From Sphingomonadaceae bacterium (GTDB taxonomy: Bacteria > Pseudomonadota > Alphaproteobacteria > Sphingomonadales > Sphingomonadaceae), in assembly GCA_024236195.1 (NCBI GenBank), contig JACKKZ010000003.1, forward strand, positions 124,001 to 188,000: a DNA stretch of 64,000 bases, written 5' to 3'. Position numbers and translations under genes: made by a program. This document shows positions 43,535-51,710 of this stretch, piece after piece. How positions within the stretch are numbered: position 1 is the first letter of the stretch; the number at the start of each line of letters is the position of its first letter. The notes beneath the pieces are model-generated. The model had not been told where the DNA came from. It worked only from the letters and a program-made list of their open reading frames with translations, and did not search any database.

Positions 43535-43597
43535 GCGCGGTGAAGTAAGCCCTCAACCGCGCTGACGCAATGCGAGACCATCTTGTCTCGCCGAAAC

Positions 43598-43915
43598 TCA
43601 GTCTTCTTCAGCGATAGTGACCTTGAGGCCATCCAGATCGTCGGTGAAAGGGATCTGGCAGGACAAGCGCGAAGTCTCGTTGCGATGGTCGCTGCTATCG
43701 AGCAGATCGTCTTCGTCTTCACTCATTTCCGGCATCTTGTCGGCAAAAGCAGCGTCAACATGGATGTGGCAGGTCGCGCAGGAGCAGCAACCACCGCACA
43801 ATGCGAGCAGCTCGTCAAAGCCATTGTCGCGGATCACTTCCATCACGGTCAGGCCGCTATCGGCTTCAACGGTGGTTTCCTCGCCGGCACGATTGACAAC
43901 GATCAGCTTGGGCAT
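43598..43915 (-). CDS. 2Fe-2S ferredoxin (adrenodoxin type)
   Basis: A 105-residue electron carrier. The cluster motif CX5CX2C is in LCGGCCSCATCHIHV, with the fourth Cys in SRLSCQIPFTDDLDG, typical of adrenodoxin/ISC-type ferredoxins. A long acidic helix (PEMSEDEDDLLDSSD) is the usual partner-docking surface. It could serve P450s, ISC assembly or reductases; nothing nearby settles which. A 7-bp inverted repeat (GCGAGAC/GTCTCGC, 43572-43591) follows the stop, without a U-tract. Confidence 0.93.
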   Translation of the reverse strand: MPKLIVVNRAGEETTVEADSGLTVMEVIRDNGFDELLALCGGCCSCATCHIHVDAAFADKMPEMSEDEDDLLDSSDHRNETSRLSCQIPFTDDLDGLKVTIAEED

Positions 43916-44008
43916 GTGCGGTATTCCCTCTAGACGTTTCGGCCTGTCGGCCCTTGCGGCGGGCTGCTAAGCGACGAATCCGCGATTGGCAAGGGAGGAT
44001 GGCACACA

Positions 44009-44626
44009 ATGGGACTTAGCGCAGAGGCGATTGGCGCGGGGCTGGAGCATGTCGCTGGCATAGAACCCGCCATTGCGAAAGCGCTGAAGGTGGCAGGGCA
44101 GCCCGAACCGCGCATCCGCGAAACTGGCTATCGCACCTTGCTCCGCACCATTGTAGGCCAGCAAGTGAGCGTTGCCGCAGCAGCCAGTGTCTGGCGCAAG
44201 CTGGAGGCGGAACTGGGTCAGGACATGAACCCGCATGAACTGCTCGCCCGCGATTTTGACGCCTTGCGGGCATGCGGATTGTCACGCCAGAAACAGGGCT
44301 ATGCCCGCTCGCTCTGCGAGTTGGTGGCTTGCGGGGAGATCAATTTCGACAGCCTCCCTGCGGACGATGAAGAGGCGATTGCCGAACTGACCCGGATCAA
44401 GGGTATCGGGCGCTGGTCGGCTGAAATTTACCTGCTCTTCGCCGAAGGGCGGCCTGATATCTGGCCTGCTGGTGACCTCGCCGTGCAGGCAGGGATCGGC
44501 AAGATCCTGGGGCTCGCAGAGCGCCCATCCGAGAAGGATACCCGCGCCCTGTCTGAACCATGGAGCCCCCATCGCGGCGCGGTCGCGATCTTCACCTGGC
44601 ATTGTTACAACAACCCGGCGCTGTGA
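44009..44626 (+). CDS. DNA-3-methyladenine glycosylase II (AlkA-like)
   Basis: A 205-residue HhH-GPD base-excision glycosylase. The helix-hairpin-helix reads LTRIKGIGRWSAEIYLLFA, and the catalytic Asp follows in WPAGDLAVQ. TIVGQQVSVAAAASVW is the conserved substrate-side helix. It lacks the N-terminal beta domain of E. coli AlkA and the Cys cluster of Nth/MutY, matching the short alphaproteobacterial AlkA type that removes alkylated purines. A good ribosome binding site (GGGAGG) precedes the ATG. It is divergent from the ferredoxin gene. Confidence 0.92.
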   Translation: MGLSAEAIGAGLEHVAGIEPAIAKALKVAGQPEPRIRETGYRTLLRTIVGQQVSVAAAASVWRKLEAELGQDMNPHELLARDFDALRACGLSRQKQGYARSLCELVACGEINFDSLPADDEEAIAELTRIKGIGRWSAEIYLLFAEGRPDIWPAGDLAVQAGIGKILGLAERPSEKDTRALSEPWSPHRGAVAIFTWHCYNNPAL

Positions 44627-44707
44627 GCGCGGCTCACTGACATCAATGTTAATGACAGGCGCGGCGGCACGCGCTATCCCTCCCCGCAAGGAATTCGGGA
44701 GAGAGAC

Positions 44708-45514
44708 ATGAGCGAGCGGAAAGCCATCTTCATCACTGGCGGAGGTTCCGGCATAGGGCGTGCGATTGCGCAGCTATTTGGCTCGCGCGGGTGGTTTGTC
44801 GGGCTGGCCGATATCAACGAAGCGGGCATGGCGGAAACCGCCGCGCTTCTGCCTGCCGGGCAAAGCTCCAGCCATACGCTCGATGTCCGCGCACCGGACC
44901 AATGGCGCGCTGCGCTGGAGGCTTTTGCCAAGGCTTCCGGCGGGCGGATTGACGTCGTCGCCAATAATGCGGGCATCCCCTCTGGCGGCAAGATCCACGA
45001 CATGACCGAGGACGAGATCGACCGCTGCCTCGACATCAATTTGCGCGGCGTCATCAACGGCGCGCGGGCGGCCTATCCCTATCTGCAACAGACCGCGCCG
45101 GGTTCCTGCCTGATCAACACCTGCTCCGCCGCCGGAGTCTACGGCTCGGCGGGCATGAGCATCTATTGCGCCAGCAAGTTCGGTGTGCGCGCGGTAACTG
45201 AATGCCTCGACGCTGAATGGGATGCGGAGGGGATCAAGGTCCGCTCGATCATGCCCAGCTTCATCGACACGCCGCTGCTCACGCACACCAGCCATGCAGC
45301 CGACAATGTCCCGATCCGCGAACGGGTAATGGCCGCCGGGCTGGAATTCACGCCGGTTGAGGACGTTGCGCAATGCGCGTGGGACGCAGTGCACGGCAAG
45401 AAGCTGCACACGCTGGTTGGCAAGACTGCCAAGCAGATGGCCTTTGCGGCGAAATGGATGCCGGGAAAACTGCGCGAACGGGCGAAGAAGCTGGCGGAGG
45501 TGAGTGAGGGGTAG
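44708..45514 (+). CDS. SDR family oxidoreductase
   Basis: A classical short-chain dehydrogenase of 268 residues. Cofactor motif TGGGSGIGRA at 10-19, NNAG in VVANNAGIPSG, the catalytic Ser in TCSAAGVYG, and YCASK. The Asp after the second strand (LADIN) suggests NAD rather than NADP. The substrate cannot be told. A strong GGAGAGAG precedes the ATG. It stands alone and is followed by a repeat element. Confidence 0.92.
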   Translation: MSERKAIFITGGGSGIGRAIAQLFGSRGWFVGLADINEAGMAETAALLPAGQSSSHTLDVRAPDQWRAALEAFAKASGGRIDVVANNAGIPSGGKIHDMTEDEIDRCLDINLRGVINGARAAYPYLQQTAPGSCLINTCSAAGVYGSAGMSIYCASKFGVRAVTECLDAEWDAEGIKVRSIMPSFIDTPLLTHTSHAADNVPIRERVMAAGLEFTPVEDVAQCAWDAVHGKKLHTLVGKTAKQMAFAAKWMPGKLRERAKKLAEVSEG

Positions 45515-45520
45515 GCCTTC

Positions 45521-45674
45521 GATCCTCCCCGTTTTTCCGCAGGACAAATGGGGAGGTGGCGCGTCGCCGAAGGCGGCGTGACGGAGGGGCCCCTTCGCAA
45601 GCCCCCCTCCACCCCCAGCCTTGCAGGCTGGCGGTCCCCCTCCCCATTTGCACTTTGTGAAAATGGGGAGGATC
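45521..45674. repeat. 154-bp element with 10-bp terminal inverted repeats
   Basis: GATCCTCCCC at 45521-45530 and GGGGAGGATC at 45665-45674 are perfect inverted ends. Inside are secondary pairs (AAATGGGGAGG versus CCTCCCCATTT, GTCGCCGAAGGCGGC, CCAGCCTTGCAGGCTGG). It has no reading frame of note and lies between convergent genes. The layout resembles the small hairpin elements in the 11.3-12.6 kb region but the sequence differs. Confidence 0.65.
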
Positions 45675-45680
45675 AAGTCC

Positions 45681-45971
45681 TCAAACAAACCCCTCGATCA
45701 CTTCCACCATCGCGACATCGCGCGCGCTCAACCCGCCGGCATCATGCGTGGTCAGCGTGATCTCTACCCTGTTATAGACATTGAACCACTCCGGATGATG
45801 GTCCGCCTTGTCTGCATGGATCGCCACGCGGGTCATGAAGGCGAAGGCTTCCGCGAAGTCAGAAAACTCGAATGTCCGCTCGATCGCGTCACCATTGCGG
45901 GCAAGCACCCACTGCGGATGGGCGGTCAGTAGCGCGTCTCTTTCCTGTTCACTCAGCTTGGCGATGGCCAT
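45681..45971 (-). CDS. phhB: 4a-hydroxytetrahydrobiopterin dehydratase (pterin-4-alpha-carbinolamine dehydratase)
   Basis: A 96-residue protein with the PCD active-site region HADKADHHPEWFNVYNRVEI and LTTHDAGGLSARD, including the conserved His pair. It dehydrates 4a-hydroxytetrahydrobiopterin, recycling the cofactor of aromatic amino-acid hydroxylases; PCD also moonlights as DCoH in other organisms. Start at the ATG at 45971, with AGGA 8 nt upstream. No phenylalanine hydroxylase gene is in the window. It is divergent from ccmA. Confidence 0.95.
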   Translation of the reverse strand: MAIAKLSEQERDALLTAHPQWVLARNGDAIERTFEFSDFAEAFAFMTRVAIHADKADHHPEWFNVYNRVEITLTTHDAGGLSARDVAMVEVIEGFV

Positions 45972-46023
45972 CACGCTTGTCCTTTCTTGTCGCTCGCAAC
46001 TCTTTCCCCTAACGCGCAGGTCA

Positions 46024-46611
46024 ATGCAAACGGTCCCGAAACTTGCCGCCCACCAGCTGGCCTGCCGCCGCGGCGACCGTATCCTGTTTCGGGGGCTGGA
46101 CCTGTCGCTGGCGGGCGGTGAAGCGCTCTATCTCTCCGGCCCGAACGGCATTGGCAAGACCAGCCTGCTGCGCATCCTTGCCGGGCTGATGCGCCCCTAT
46201 GCCGGAAGCGTGGCGCGCGAAGGGACCATCGGCATGGTCGATGGTCGCCCTGCCCTCGACCCACAAGCCCCGCTGGGAACCGCGCTGTCTTTCTGGGCCC
46301 GGCTTGATGGCGGCGCGGCGAGTGACGAAAAGCTGGCTATGCTGGGGCTCAGCGACCTGCTCGACGTGCCCGTACGCTATCTCTCCACCGGCCAGACCAA
46401 GCGCGCCGCCCTCGCCCGGCTGCTGGCGCAGGATGCGCAGATCTGGCTGCTGGACGAGCCGCTCAACGGGCTGGACGTGCAAGGCGTGGCGCTGGTCGAG
46501 ACACTGGTGGCGCAGCATTGCGCGGCAGGCGGGATTGCGCTCGTCGCGAGCCACCAGCCGATTGCCCTGCCCACCAGCACGACGCTGGCGATTGTGGAGT
46601 ATGTCGCATGA
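46024..46611 (+). CDS. ccmA: Heme ABC exporter ATP-binding protein CcmA
   Basis: A 195-residue ABC ATPase starting at the ATG at 46024. Walker A is GPNGIGKTSLL, signature LSTGQTKRAALARLL, Walker B IWLLDEPLNGLD, then the switch His in VASHQPIALP. Short length and the LSxGQ signature typify CcmA, which with CcmB works in cytochrome c maturation at the inner membrane. It overlaps ccmB by 4 bp. The start is preceded by only a weak AGG. Confidence 0.94.
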   Translation: MQTVPKLAAHQLACRRGDRILFRGLDLSLAGGEALYLSGPNGIGKTSLLRILAGLMRPYAGSVAREGTIGMVDGRPALDPQAPLGTALSFWARLDGGAASDEKLAMLGLSDLLDVPVRYLSTGQTKRAALARLLAQDAQIWLLDEPLNGLDVQGVALVETLVAQHCAAGGIALVASHQPIALPTSTTLAIVEYVA

Positions 46612-47267
46612 ACGCGCTGCTCCGCCTCCTGCTGCGCGACCTTGCGATGCTTCTTCCCGGCGGACGGCGCGGCGGGTCCTTGCTGCCCTTCCTGTTCTTC
46701 CTCGCGGTCGCCATGCTGTTTCCGTTCGCCGTGGGACCAGACGCGCCGCTGCTGGCGCGCACGGGTGGCGGGGTGATCTGGGTCGCGGCGCTGCTCGCGG
46801 CGATCCTCCCGCTTGACCGGTTGGTCGCGCCAGACCTTGAACTGGGTACATTCGACCAGCTCGCCCTGCGCGGGGTAAGCGAAGAAGCAGCGATGGCGAT
46901 GCGGCTGATCGCTCACTGGCTGAGCTTCGCCCCGCTGCTGCTGCTCGCGACCTTGCCTGCTGCCGCGCTGCTGGGGCTGGAGGGAGAGATAATGCGCATC
47001 GTGCTGCTGGGCCTGCTGGCGGGCACGCCCGGCCTCGCCGCGCTCGGCCTGATGATCTCCGCGCTCACCGCCGGCCTGCGCGTCGGCGCCGCGCTGACCG
47101 GACTGCTACTGATCCCGCTCGCCGTACCGATCCTGATCTTCGGCGCAGGCGCGCTCAGCCAGCCGGACGGCGCAGGGCTTGCCCTATGCGGAGCGCTGAG
47201 TTTGGTGCTGGTGGCGGTTGCGCCTTTTGCGGCTGGGGCTGCGGTGCGGGCGGCCAGGGAGGGGTAA
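46608..47267 (+). CDS. ccmB: Heme exporter protein CcmB
   Basis: A 219-residue membrane protein with six hydrophobic helices; the ATG at 46608 overlaps the ccmA stop. Family features include the N-terminal LLRDLAMLLPGGRRGGSLLPFLFF, then LERLVAPD-like LDRLVAPDLELGTFDQLAL, and a conserved GTPGLAALGLMISALT loop. CcmAB provides ATP-driven release of holo-CcmE. The rest of the ccm genes (ccmC-I) are not adjacent. Confidence 0.94.
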   Translation: MNALLRLLLRDLAMLLPGGRRGGSLLPFLFFLAVAMLFPFAVGPDAPLLARTGGGVIWVAALLAAILPLDRLVAPDLELGTFDQLALRGVSEEAAMAMRLIAHWLSFAPLLLLATLPAAALLGLEGEIMRIVLLGLLAGTPGLAALGLMISALTAGLRVGAALTGLLLIPLAVPILIFGAGALSQPDGAGLALCGALSLVLVAVAPFAAGAAVRAAREG

Positions 47268-47271
47268 CCGT

Positions 47272-47739
47272 CTATGGAAAATTTGCGTGGTAAGTCATGT
47301 CTGACTTTAGGATGATCTTTTCGACATCAACTCGATCTCGATACTTGTCGATAAGTCCGTTCATTATCGCACTTGCCACATCATTCTTATGGCGAATTTC
47401 TTCCGCAAGCTTAGGTGCACCTTCTGCACGCTCCAGCAGCATTTGAACGAACCTTCGCCGCCCAGCGATCGCCGAAATCAGTTCAACCAGTTTCCGTTCA
47501 TTCGCAGATTCACACTGCTCAAATGCCGCCGCCATCGCGAGCAAATGTGTAACCGCAAGTTCATAGAATTGCGCTGGAGAAGTCAGATCGCCATCCGCGA
47601 AGAGCCTGTCCGCGTAGGCTTCAGACAGCTCAATAGACGTCCCAAATTTTCTGCGATCACAAAGTTCCTCACAAACCTCAATCAAACCCTCAATTGAGTC
47701 CGGGATCCTCAAACCTGTCAATTTTCTCCAAAAAGACAT
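47272..47739 (-). CDS. Hypothetical soluble protein
   Basis: A 155-residue, mostly helical protein beginning MSFWRKLTGLRIPDSIEG. The ATG at 47739 has AAGGG 9 nt upstream; ATGs at 47745 and 47748 are nearby alternatives. No motif or family is recognised. It is distinctly AT-richer than both neighbours and lies convergent to ccmB, 4 bp from its stop, and 33 bp past map. It may be a recent single-gene acquisition or a lineage-specific gene. Confidence 0.6.
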   Translation of the reverse strand: MSFWRKLTGLRIPDSIEGLIEVCEELCDRRKFGTSIELSEAYADRLFADGDLTSPAQFYELAVTHLLAMAAAFEQCESANERKLVELISAIAGRRRFVQMLLERAEGAPKLAEEIRHKNDVASAIMNGLIDKYRDRVDVEKIILKSDMTYHANFP

Positions 47740-47781
47740 GCCCATCATCCCTTCAATTGGTCGAAAGGTCGAAGGGTCAAA

Positions 47782-48612
47782 TTATAACCCATAAGGCGGC
47801 TTATGCAGCCCCTTCGGGCTCTCGGTGAAAATCTCGCAGCCGGTTTCGGTAATACCGATCGAATGTTCAAACTGGGCACTGAGTGATTTATCGCGTGTCA
47901 CGGCGGTCCAGCCATCATTGAGCAGCTTCACCCCCGGCTTGCCGAGGTTGATCATCGGCTCGATGGTGAAGAACATGCCCGGTTTCAGCTCCGGCCCGGT
48001 GCCTGCGCGGCCCGCATGGACGACTTCAGGCGCGTCATGGAACAGGCGGCCGAGGCCGTGGCCGCAGAATTCGCGGACAACGCCATAGCGGTGCTTTTCC
48101 GCATGTTGCTGGATCGCTGCGCCAATATCGCCCAGCCGCGCGCCGGGTTTGGCCAGTTCGACACCGATCATCAGGCACTCATAAGTCACATCGACCAGCC
48201 GCCGCGCCTTCAGCGGCACGTCACCGACGAGATACATGCGGCTGCTGTCGCCATGCCAGCCATCCAATTGCGGGGTGACGTCGATATTGACGATATCGCC
48301 ATCCTTCAAAACCTTGTCACCCGGAATGCCGTGGCACACGACATGGTTCATCGAGGTGCAGCAGCTATGCGCATAGCCGCGATAGCCCATGGTCGCAGGC
48401 ACTGCGCCGCCATCCAGCGTCATGGTGCGCACGAGGTCGTCAATCTGCCCGGTGGTCACGCCCGGCTGCACGAAGCCCGTCAGTTCGTCGAGGATTTCCG
48501 CCGCCAGTCGCCCGGCCTTGCGCATCCCTTCGAACCCCTCGGGGCCGTGGAGCTTGATGGTGCCATCCCGCAGGACGGTGTCTTCGCTGTCGATTACCTG
48601 ATATTCAGTCAT
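47782..48612 (-). CDS. map: Methionine aminopeptidase, type I
   Basis: Removes the initiator Met from new proteins. I chose the ATG at 48612 (MTEYQVIDSED), giving 276 residues; ATGs at 48621 and 48633 are also in frame. The five metal ligands are in place: DIVNIDVTPQLDGWHGDSSR (two Asp), GHGLGRLFHDAPEV (His), IEPMI (Glu) and QFEHSIGIT (Glu). GYRGYAHSCCTSMNHVVCHGIP is the type I substrate loop. It is divergent from the M17 peptidase gene. Confidence 0.96.
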   Translation of the reverse strand: MTEYQVIDSEDTVLRDGTIKLHGPEGFEGMRKAGRLAAEILDELTGFVQPGVTTGQIDDLVRTMTLDGGAVPATMGYRGYAHSCCTSMNHVVCHGIPGDKVLKDGDIVNIDVTPQLDGWHGDSSRMYLVGDVPLKARRLVDVTYECLMIGVELAKPGARLGDIGAAIQQHAEKHRYGVVREFCGHGLGRLFHDAPEVVHAGRAGTGPELKPGMFFTIEPMINLGKPGVKLLNDGWTAVTRDKSLSAQFEHSIGITETGCEIFTESPKGLHKPPYGL

Positions 48613-48698
48613 GCGCGCCATGTAGCGAGCCATTCGCAAAAATGCGAGTGGGCAATACAGCGCTTCCAACTGCCCGCCTCTCTCCCTAAGAACAGGGA

Positions 48699-50102
48699 AT
48701 GAGTCACAAGTACGAATTGATCCAGCCCGACCGCGGCCAGGACGCCACCCCGATCCACCTCACCAATAAAGAGCTTTTCCCCGAATGGGCAAAAACCCTG
48801 TCTGCCGGGCAACGCGCAGCGCTCGCGGCGCAGAAGTTTGACGGAAGCGGTTATCAGGTGGGGATCGTGCCTGATGGCGACGCGTGGTTCGCCGTGGGCG
48901 GTGTCGCCAATCCGGAAGACCTTTCCAGCTGGTGCCTCGCCAAGCTGGCGGAAACACTCCCCGAAGGGACTTATCGCGTGGCCAATGTCGGCACCGGCCC
49001 TGCCCTGTTCGGCTGGCTCTCTGCCCAATACAGCTTCACCCGCTATCGGCAGGACCCGGATGCGCCGGGCCCGCGCGTGCTGCTGACCAAGGACGTGAAG
49101 GGGATCGACGCAGCGGTAGCCGAGGCTGGCGCGACGGCGTTGGTCTGCGACCTCGTCAACACCCCCGCCGAGGACATGGGCCCAGCCGCGCTGGAGGAAG
49201 TGGCCGAAAAGCTCGCCAAGGAATACAAGGCAGAGCTGAAAGTCGTGCGCGGCGATGCGCTGGCGCAGGACTATCCCATGGTCCATGCCGTCGGCCGCGC
49301 CGCCGCGCGCAGCCATGCGCCGCGCCTGCTCCACCTCACATGGGGCAAGGAGAGCGACCCGGTGTTGGCAATTGTCGGCAAGGGCGTGTGCTTCGATTCG
49401 GGCGGGCTCGACATCAAAAGTGCTGCGGGCATGAAGCTGATGAAGAAGGATATGGGCGGCGCAGCCCATGCCTTTGCACTGGCGGGCCTGGTGATGGGCG
49501 GCAAGCTGCCGGTGCGGCTGCACTTGTTCGTGCCGGCGGTGGAGAATGCCGTGGCAGGCAATGCCTTCCGCCCCGGCGACGTGCTCAACAGCCGCAAGGG
49601 GCTGACGGTCGAGATCGGCAATACCGATGCAGAAGGCCGCCTGATCCTTGCGGACGCGCTGACCCGTGCAAGCGAGGAAGACCCGGAGTTGATTATCGAC
49701 TTCGCCACTCTCACCGGCGCGGCGCGCGTGGCGCTGGGGCCGGACCTGCCTGCCTTGATGACGCGCGAAAATAGCACTGCCGACGCATTGATTGCCGCTG
49801 GTCTCGCCAATGACGATCCTTGCTGGCGGCTCCCGCTCCACACCCCCTATGCCGAATGGCTCAAGTCAGATGTTGCCGACATCAACAATTCGCACGGCAA
49901 CGCTTTTGCCGGGGCAAGCGTGGCCGGGCTGTTCCTCGACAAGTTCGTGGGCGAGCGCAAGGATGGTACGCCTATCGACTGGGCCCATTTCGACACGTTC
50001 GCATGGCGCCCTGTCCCCCGCCCCGGCCGCGCCAAGGGTGGTGCCGCATACGGGCTGCGCGCAAGCTGGCACATGTTGCGTGCACGGTTTGGTGAGGGGT
50101 GA
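48699..50102 (+). CDS. M17 leucyl aminopeptidase family protein
   Basis: A 467-residue two-metal cytosolic aminopeptidase. The catalytic C-terminal domain contains VGKGVCFDSGGLDIKSAAGM, MKKDMGGAAHAFALAGLVM, and the family signature NTDAEGRLILADAL. The N-terminal domain is shorter and differs from PepA, placing it in the PepB-like or alphaproteobacterial group. It releases N-terminal residues from peptides. It is followed at once by the SH3-only gene, a common genomic neighbour type. Confidence 0.93.
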   Translation: MSHKYELIQPDRGQDATPIHLTNKELFPEWAKTLSAGQRAALAAQKFDGSGYQVGIVPDGDAWFAVGGVANPEDLSSWCLAKLAETLPEGTYRVANVGTGPALFGWLSAQYSFTRYRQDPDAPGPRVLLTKDVKGIDAAVAEAGATALVCDLVNTPAEDMGPAALEEVAEKLAKEYKAELKVVRGDALAQDYPMVHAVGRAAARSHAPRLLHLTWGKESDPVLAIVGKGVCFDSGGLDIKSAAGMKLMKKDMGGAAHAFALAGLVMGGKLPVRLHLFVPAVENAVAGNAFRPGDVLNSRKGLTVEIGNTDAEGRLILADALTRASEEDPELIIDFATLTGAARVALGPDLPALMTRENSTADALIAAGLANDDPCWRLPLHTPYAEWLKSDVADINNSHGNAFAGASVAGLFLDKFVGERKDGTPIDWAHFDTFAWRPVPRPGRAKGGAAYGLRASWHMLRARFGEG

Positions 50103-50171
50103 AACTTGCCTGATCGCGTCTTGGCGTCTAATCGCCCGGTCTTTCGTTTCGGAGAGCAGGAAAATAACAAG

Positions 50172-50519
50172 GTGAGCGCCCCCGAAGCCTACCCCTTGCC
50201 GACAGGCCAGCTGGCCCTGTCCGGTCCGATTGCCAAGCCCGCGCCCGGCACTCTGCCGTTGCGCGGCGATATCGCGCATATTGCGCTGGCGAACCGGTAC
50301 CTTGTGCCGCATTATGTCATTCCCCAGCCGCGCACCATTGCCTCTGGCGGAGCCAAGCTGTTGCTTTCCAACGTTGATTCCAGTGAGGTTCTGGCAGGGC
50401 TCGCTGCTGGAGACATGATCGAAGCGCTCGATTTCGCGGGCGACTGGTGCTGGTGCTGCCTCGGCCCGGAAGGCCCGACCGGCTATGTCCGCATCGCCCA
50501 GCTCGACCCGCTTGGCTGA
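50172..50519 (+). CDS. SH3-domain protein resembling the N-terminal part of C40 peptidases
   Basis: 115 residues from a GTG at 50172 with AGGA upstream; a TTG at 50106 would add 22 unlikely residues. The sequence (LRGDIAHIALANRYLVPHYVIP ... LLAGLAAGDMIEALDFAG-like ... GYVRIAQL) matches the bacterial SH3 domains that precede NlpC/P60 catalytic domains in alphaproteobacterial C40 peptidases, which commonly follow an M17 aminopeptidase gene. No Cys-His peptidase domain is present, and argC begins 1 bp after the stop. It is either a truncated relic or an SH3-only cell-wall-binding protein. Confidence 0.75.
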   Translation: MSAPEAYPLPTGQLALSGPIAKPAPGTLPLRGDIAHIALANRYLVPHYVIPQPRTIASGGAKLLLSNVDSSEVLAGLAAGDMIEALDFAGDWCWCCLGPEGPTGYVRIAQLDPLG

Positions 50520-50520
50520 C

Positions 50521-51450
50521 ATGGCGCATATTGTTTTCATTGATGGCGCTGCGGGAACGACGGGACTGGAGATTCGCGAACGGCTGGAGGGCCGGAGCGA
50601 ATTCGAGCTGCTGATCCTTGACGATGCCAATCGCAAGGACCCTGTGGCACGGCGCAATGCGCACCATGCCGCCGACTTTTCGATCCTTTGCCTGCATGAT
50701 GACGCCGCGCGCGAAGCGGTGGCGATGGCGCAAGGCAGCAAGACCCGCATAATCGACGCCAGCACCGCGCATCGCGTGGCCCCCGACTGGGTATATGGCT
50801 TCCCCGAAGTCAGCGGCCGCGAGGAGGTGGCTAATGCACCCCTCGTATCCAACCCCGGCTGCTATTCCACGGGCTTCATCGCGCTGGTCGCGCCGCTGGT
50901 GCAGCTGGGCTTGCTACCGGCGGACTGGGCCTATTGCTGCAACGCAGTGTCTGGATATTCGGGTGGCGGCAAGGCGCTGATTGAACGCTACGAAGCGGAC
51001 ACTGATATCGCCTTCCGGGCCTACGCGCTGCAGCTGGGTCATAAGCATGTGCCGGAAATGCAGGTGCGCTGCGGCCTCGCCCATCCGCCCCTCTTCGTCC
51101 CTTTCGTCATCAACGCCCATCGCGGAATGGTAGTGGAAGTGCCGTTGCAGCTGGCCGCCATACCGGGCGCAGCAAGCGCGGACGAATTGCGCGATGGGTT
51201 GGCTGGATTCTACGTTGACAGCCCGATTGTCTCCATGGGGACAGAACCCGATGGCGAATTGCTGCTGCGCGCCGATGCCGCCCCGTGGGACGGGATGGAC
51301 CTGCATGTCTTTGCCAGCGCTGATGGCTCGCAAGCGCGACTGGTCGCCGTGCTCGACAACCTCGGCAAGGGCGCCAGCGGCGCGGCGGTGCAAAGCCTCA
51401 ATCTGATGGCTGGCCTGCCCGAAACAACGGGCCTTGCCCTCGCGCGCTGA
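50521..51450 (+). CDS. argC: N-acetyl-gamma-glutamyl-phosphate reductase
   Basis: The third enzyme of arginine synthesis. The 309-residue length and IFIDGAAGTTGLEI-type N-terminus identify the short type 2 ArgC. The catalytic Cys is in SNPGCYSTGFIALV; GHKHVPEMQ and PFVINAHRGMVVEVPLQL are conserved. Start at the ATG at 50521, immediately after the SH3 gene stop. It should be cotranscribed with the preceding peptidase genes. Confidence 0.95.
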   Translation: MAHIVFIDGAAGTTGLEIRERLEGRSEFELLILDDANRKDPVARRNAHHAADFSILCLHDDAAREAVAMAQGSKTRIIDASTAHRVAPDWVYGFPEVSGREEVANAPLVSNPGCYSTGFIALVAPLVQLGLLPADWAYCCNAVSGYSGGGKALIERYEADTDIAFRAYALQLGHKHVPEMQVRCGLAHPPLFVPFVINAHRGMVVEVPLQLAAIPGAASADELRDGLAGFYVDSPIVSMGTEPDGELLLRADAAPWDGMDLHVFASADGSQARLVAVLDNLGKGASGAAVQSLNLMAGLPETTGLALAR

Positions 51451-51610
51451 CACACTGCCTAAAAAACAGGCATGAGTGTTGATTCTTTAGGCAGGATTTC
51501 CCGGCCACCAGCGCAGCAAAATGCCTGTAAAATCGGCATTACGTGATGGAATGTTGCGATTCCGCCCTTTCGCGCTGTTCCAGCTTGCCCTAATCATCCC
51601 CTACGCACCT

Positions 51611-51625
51611 TGGCACGATTCTTGA
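51611..51625 (+). promoter_or_regulatory. Sigma-54-type promoter of glnB-glnA
   Basis: TGGCAC-N5-TTGA at 51611-51625 matches the -24/-12 consensus TGGCAC-N5-TTGC except for the last base. It lies about 85 bp upstream of the glnB start. Upstream there are inverted repeats (TGCCTAAA at 51457 with TTTAGGCA near 51488; AATGCC/GGCATT near 51521-51541) where an enhancer-binding protein such as NtrC could bind, though they do not match its usual site. Confidence 0.65.
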
Positions 51626-51710
51626 AACTTGCCGGGGAGGAAATTTCCATGCGTTGAGTGCCGGTATGCCGTCACTCCGGAAAACGCACAGGCATGGGCG
51701 GACTTGCGAC

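Noticed and set aside
43572..43591. GCGAGAC/GTCTCGC hairpin after the ferredoxin gene as terminator
   Set aside because: Only 7 bp and followed by ATTGCG rather than a U-tract.
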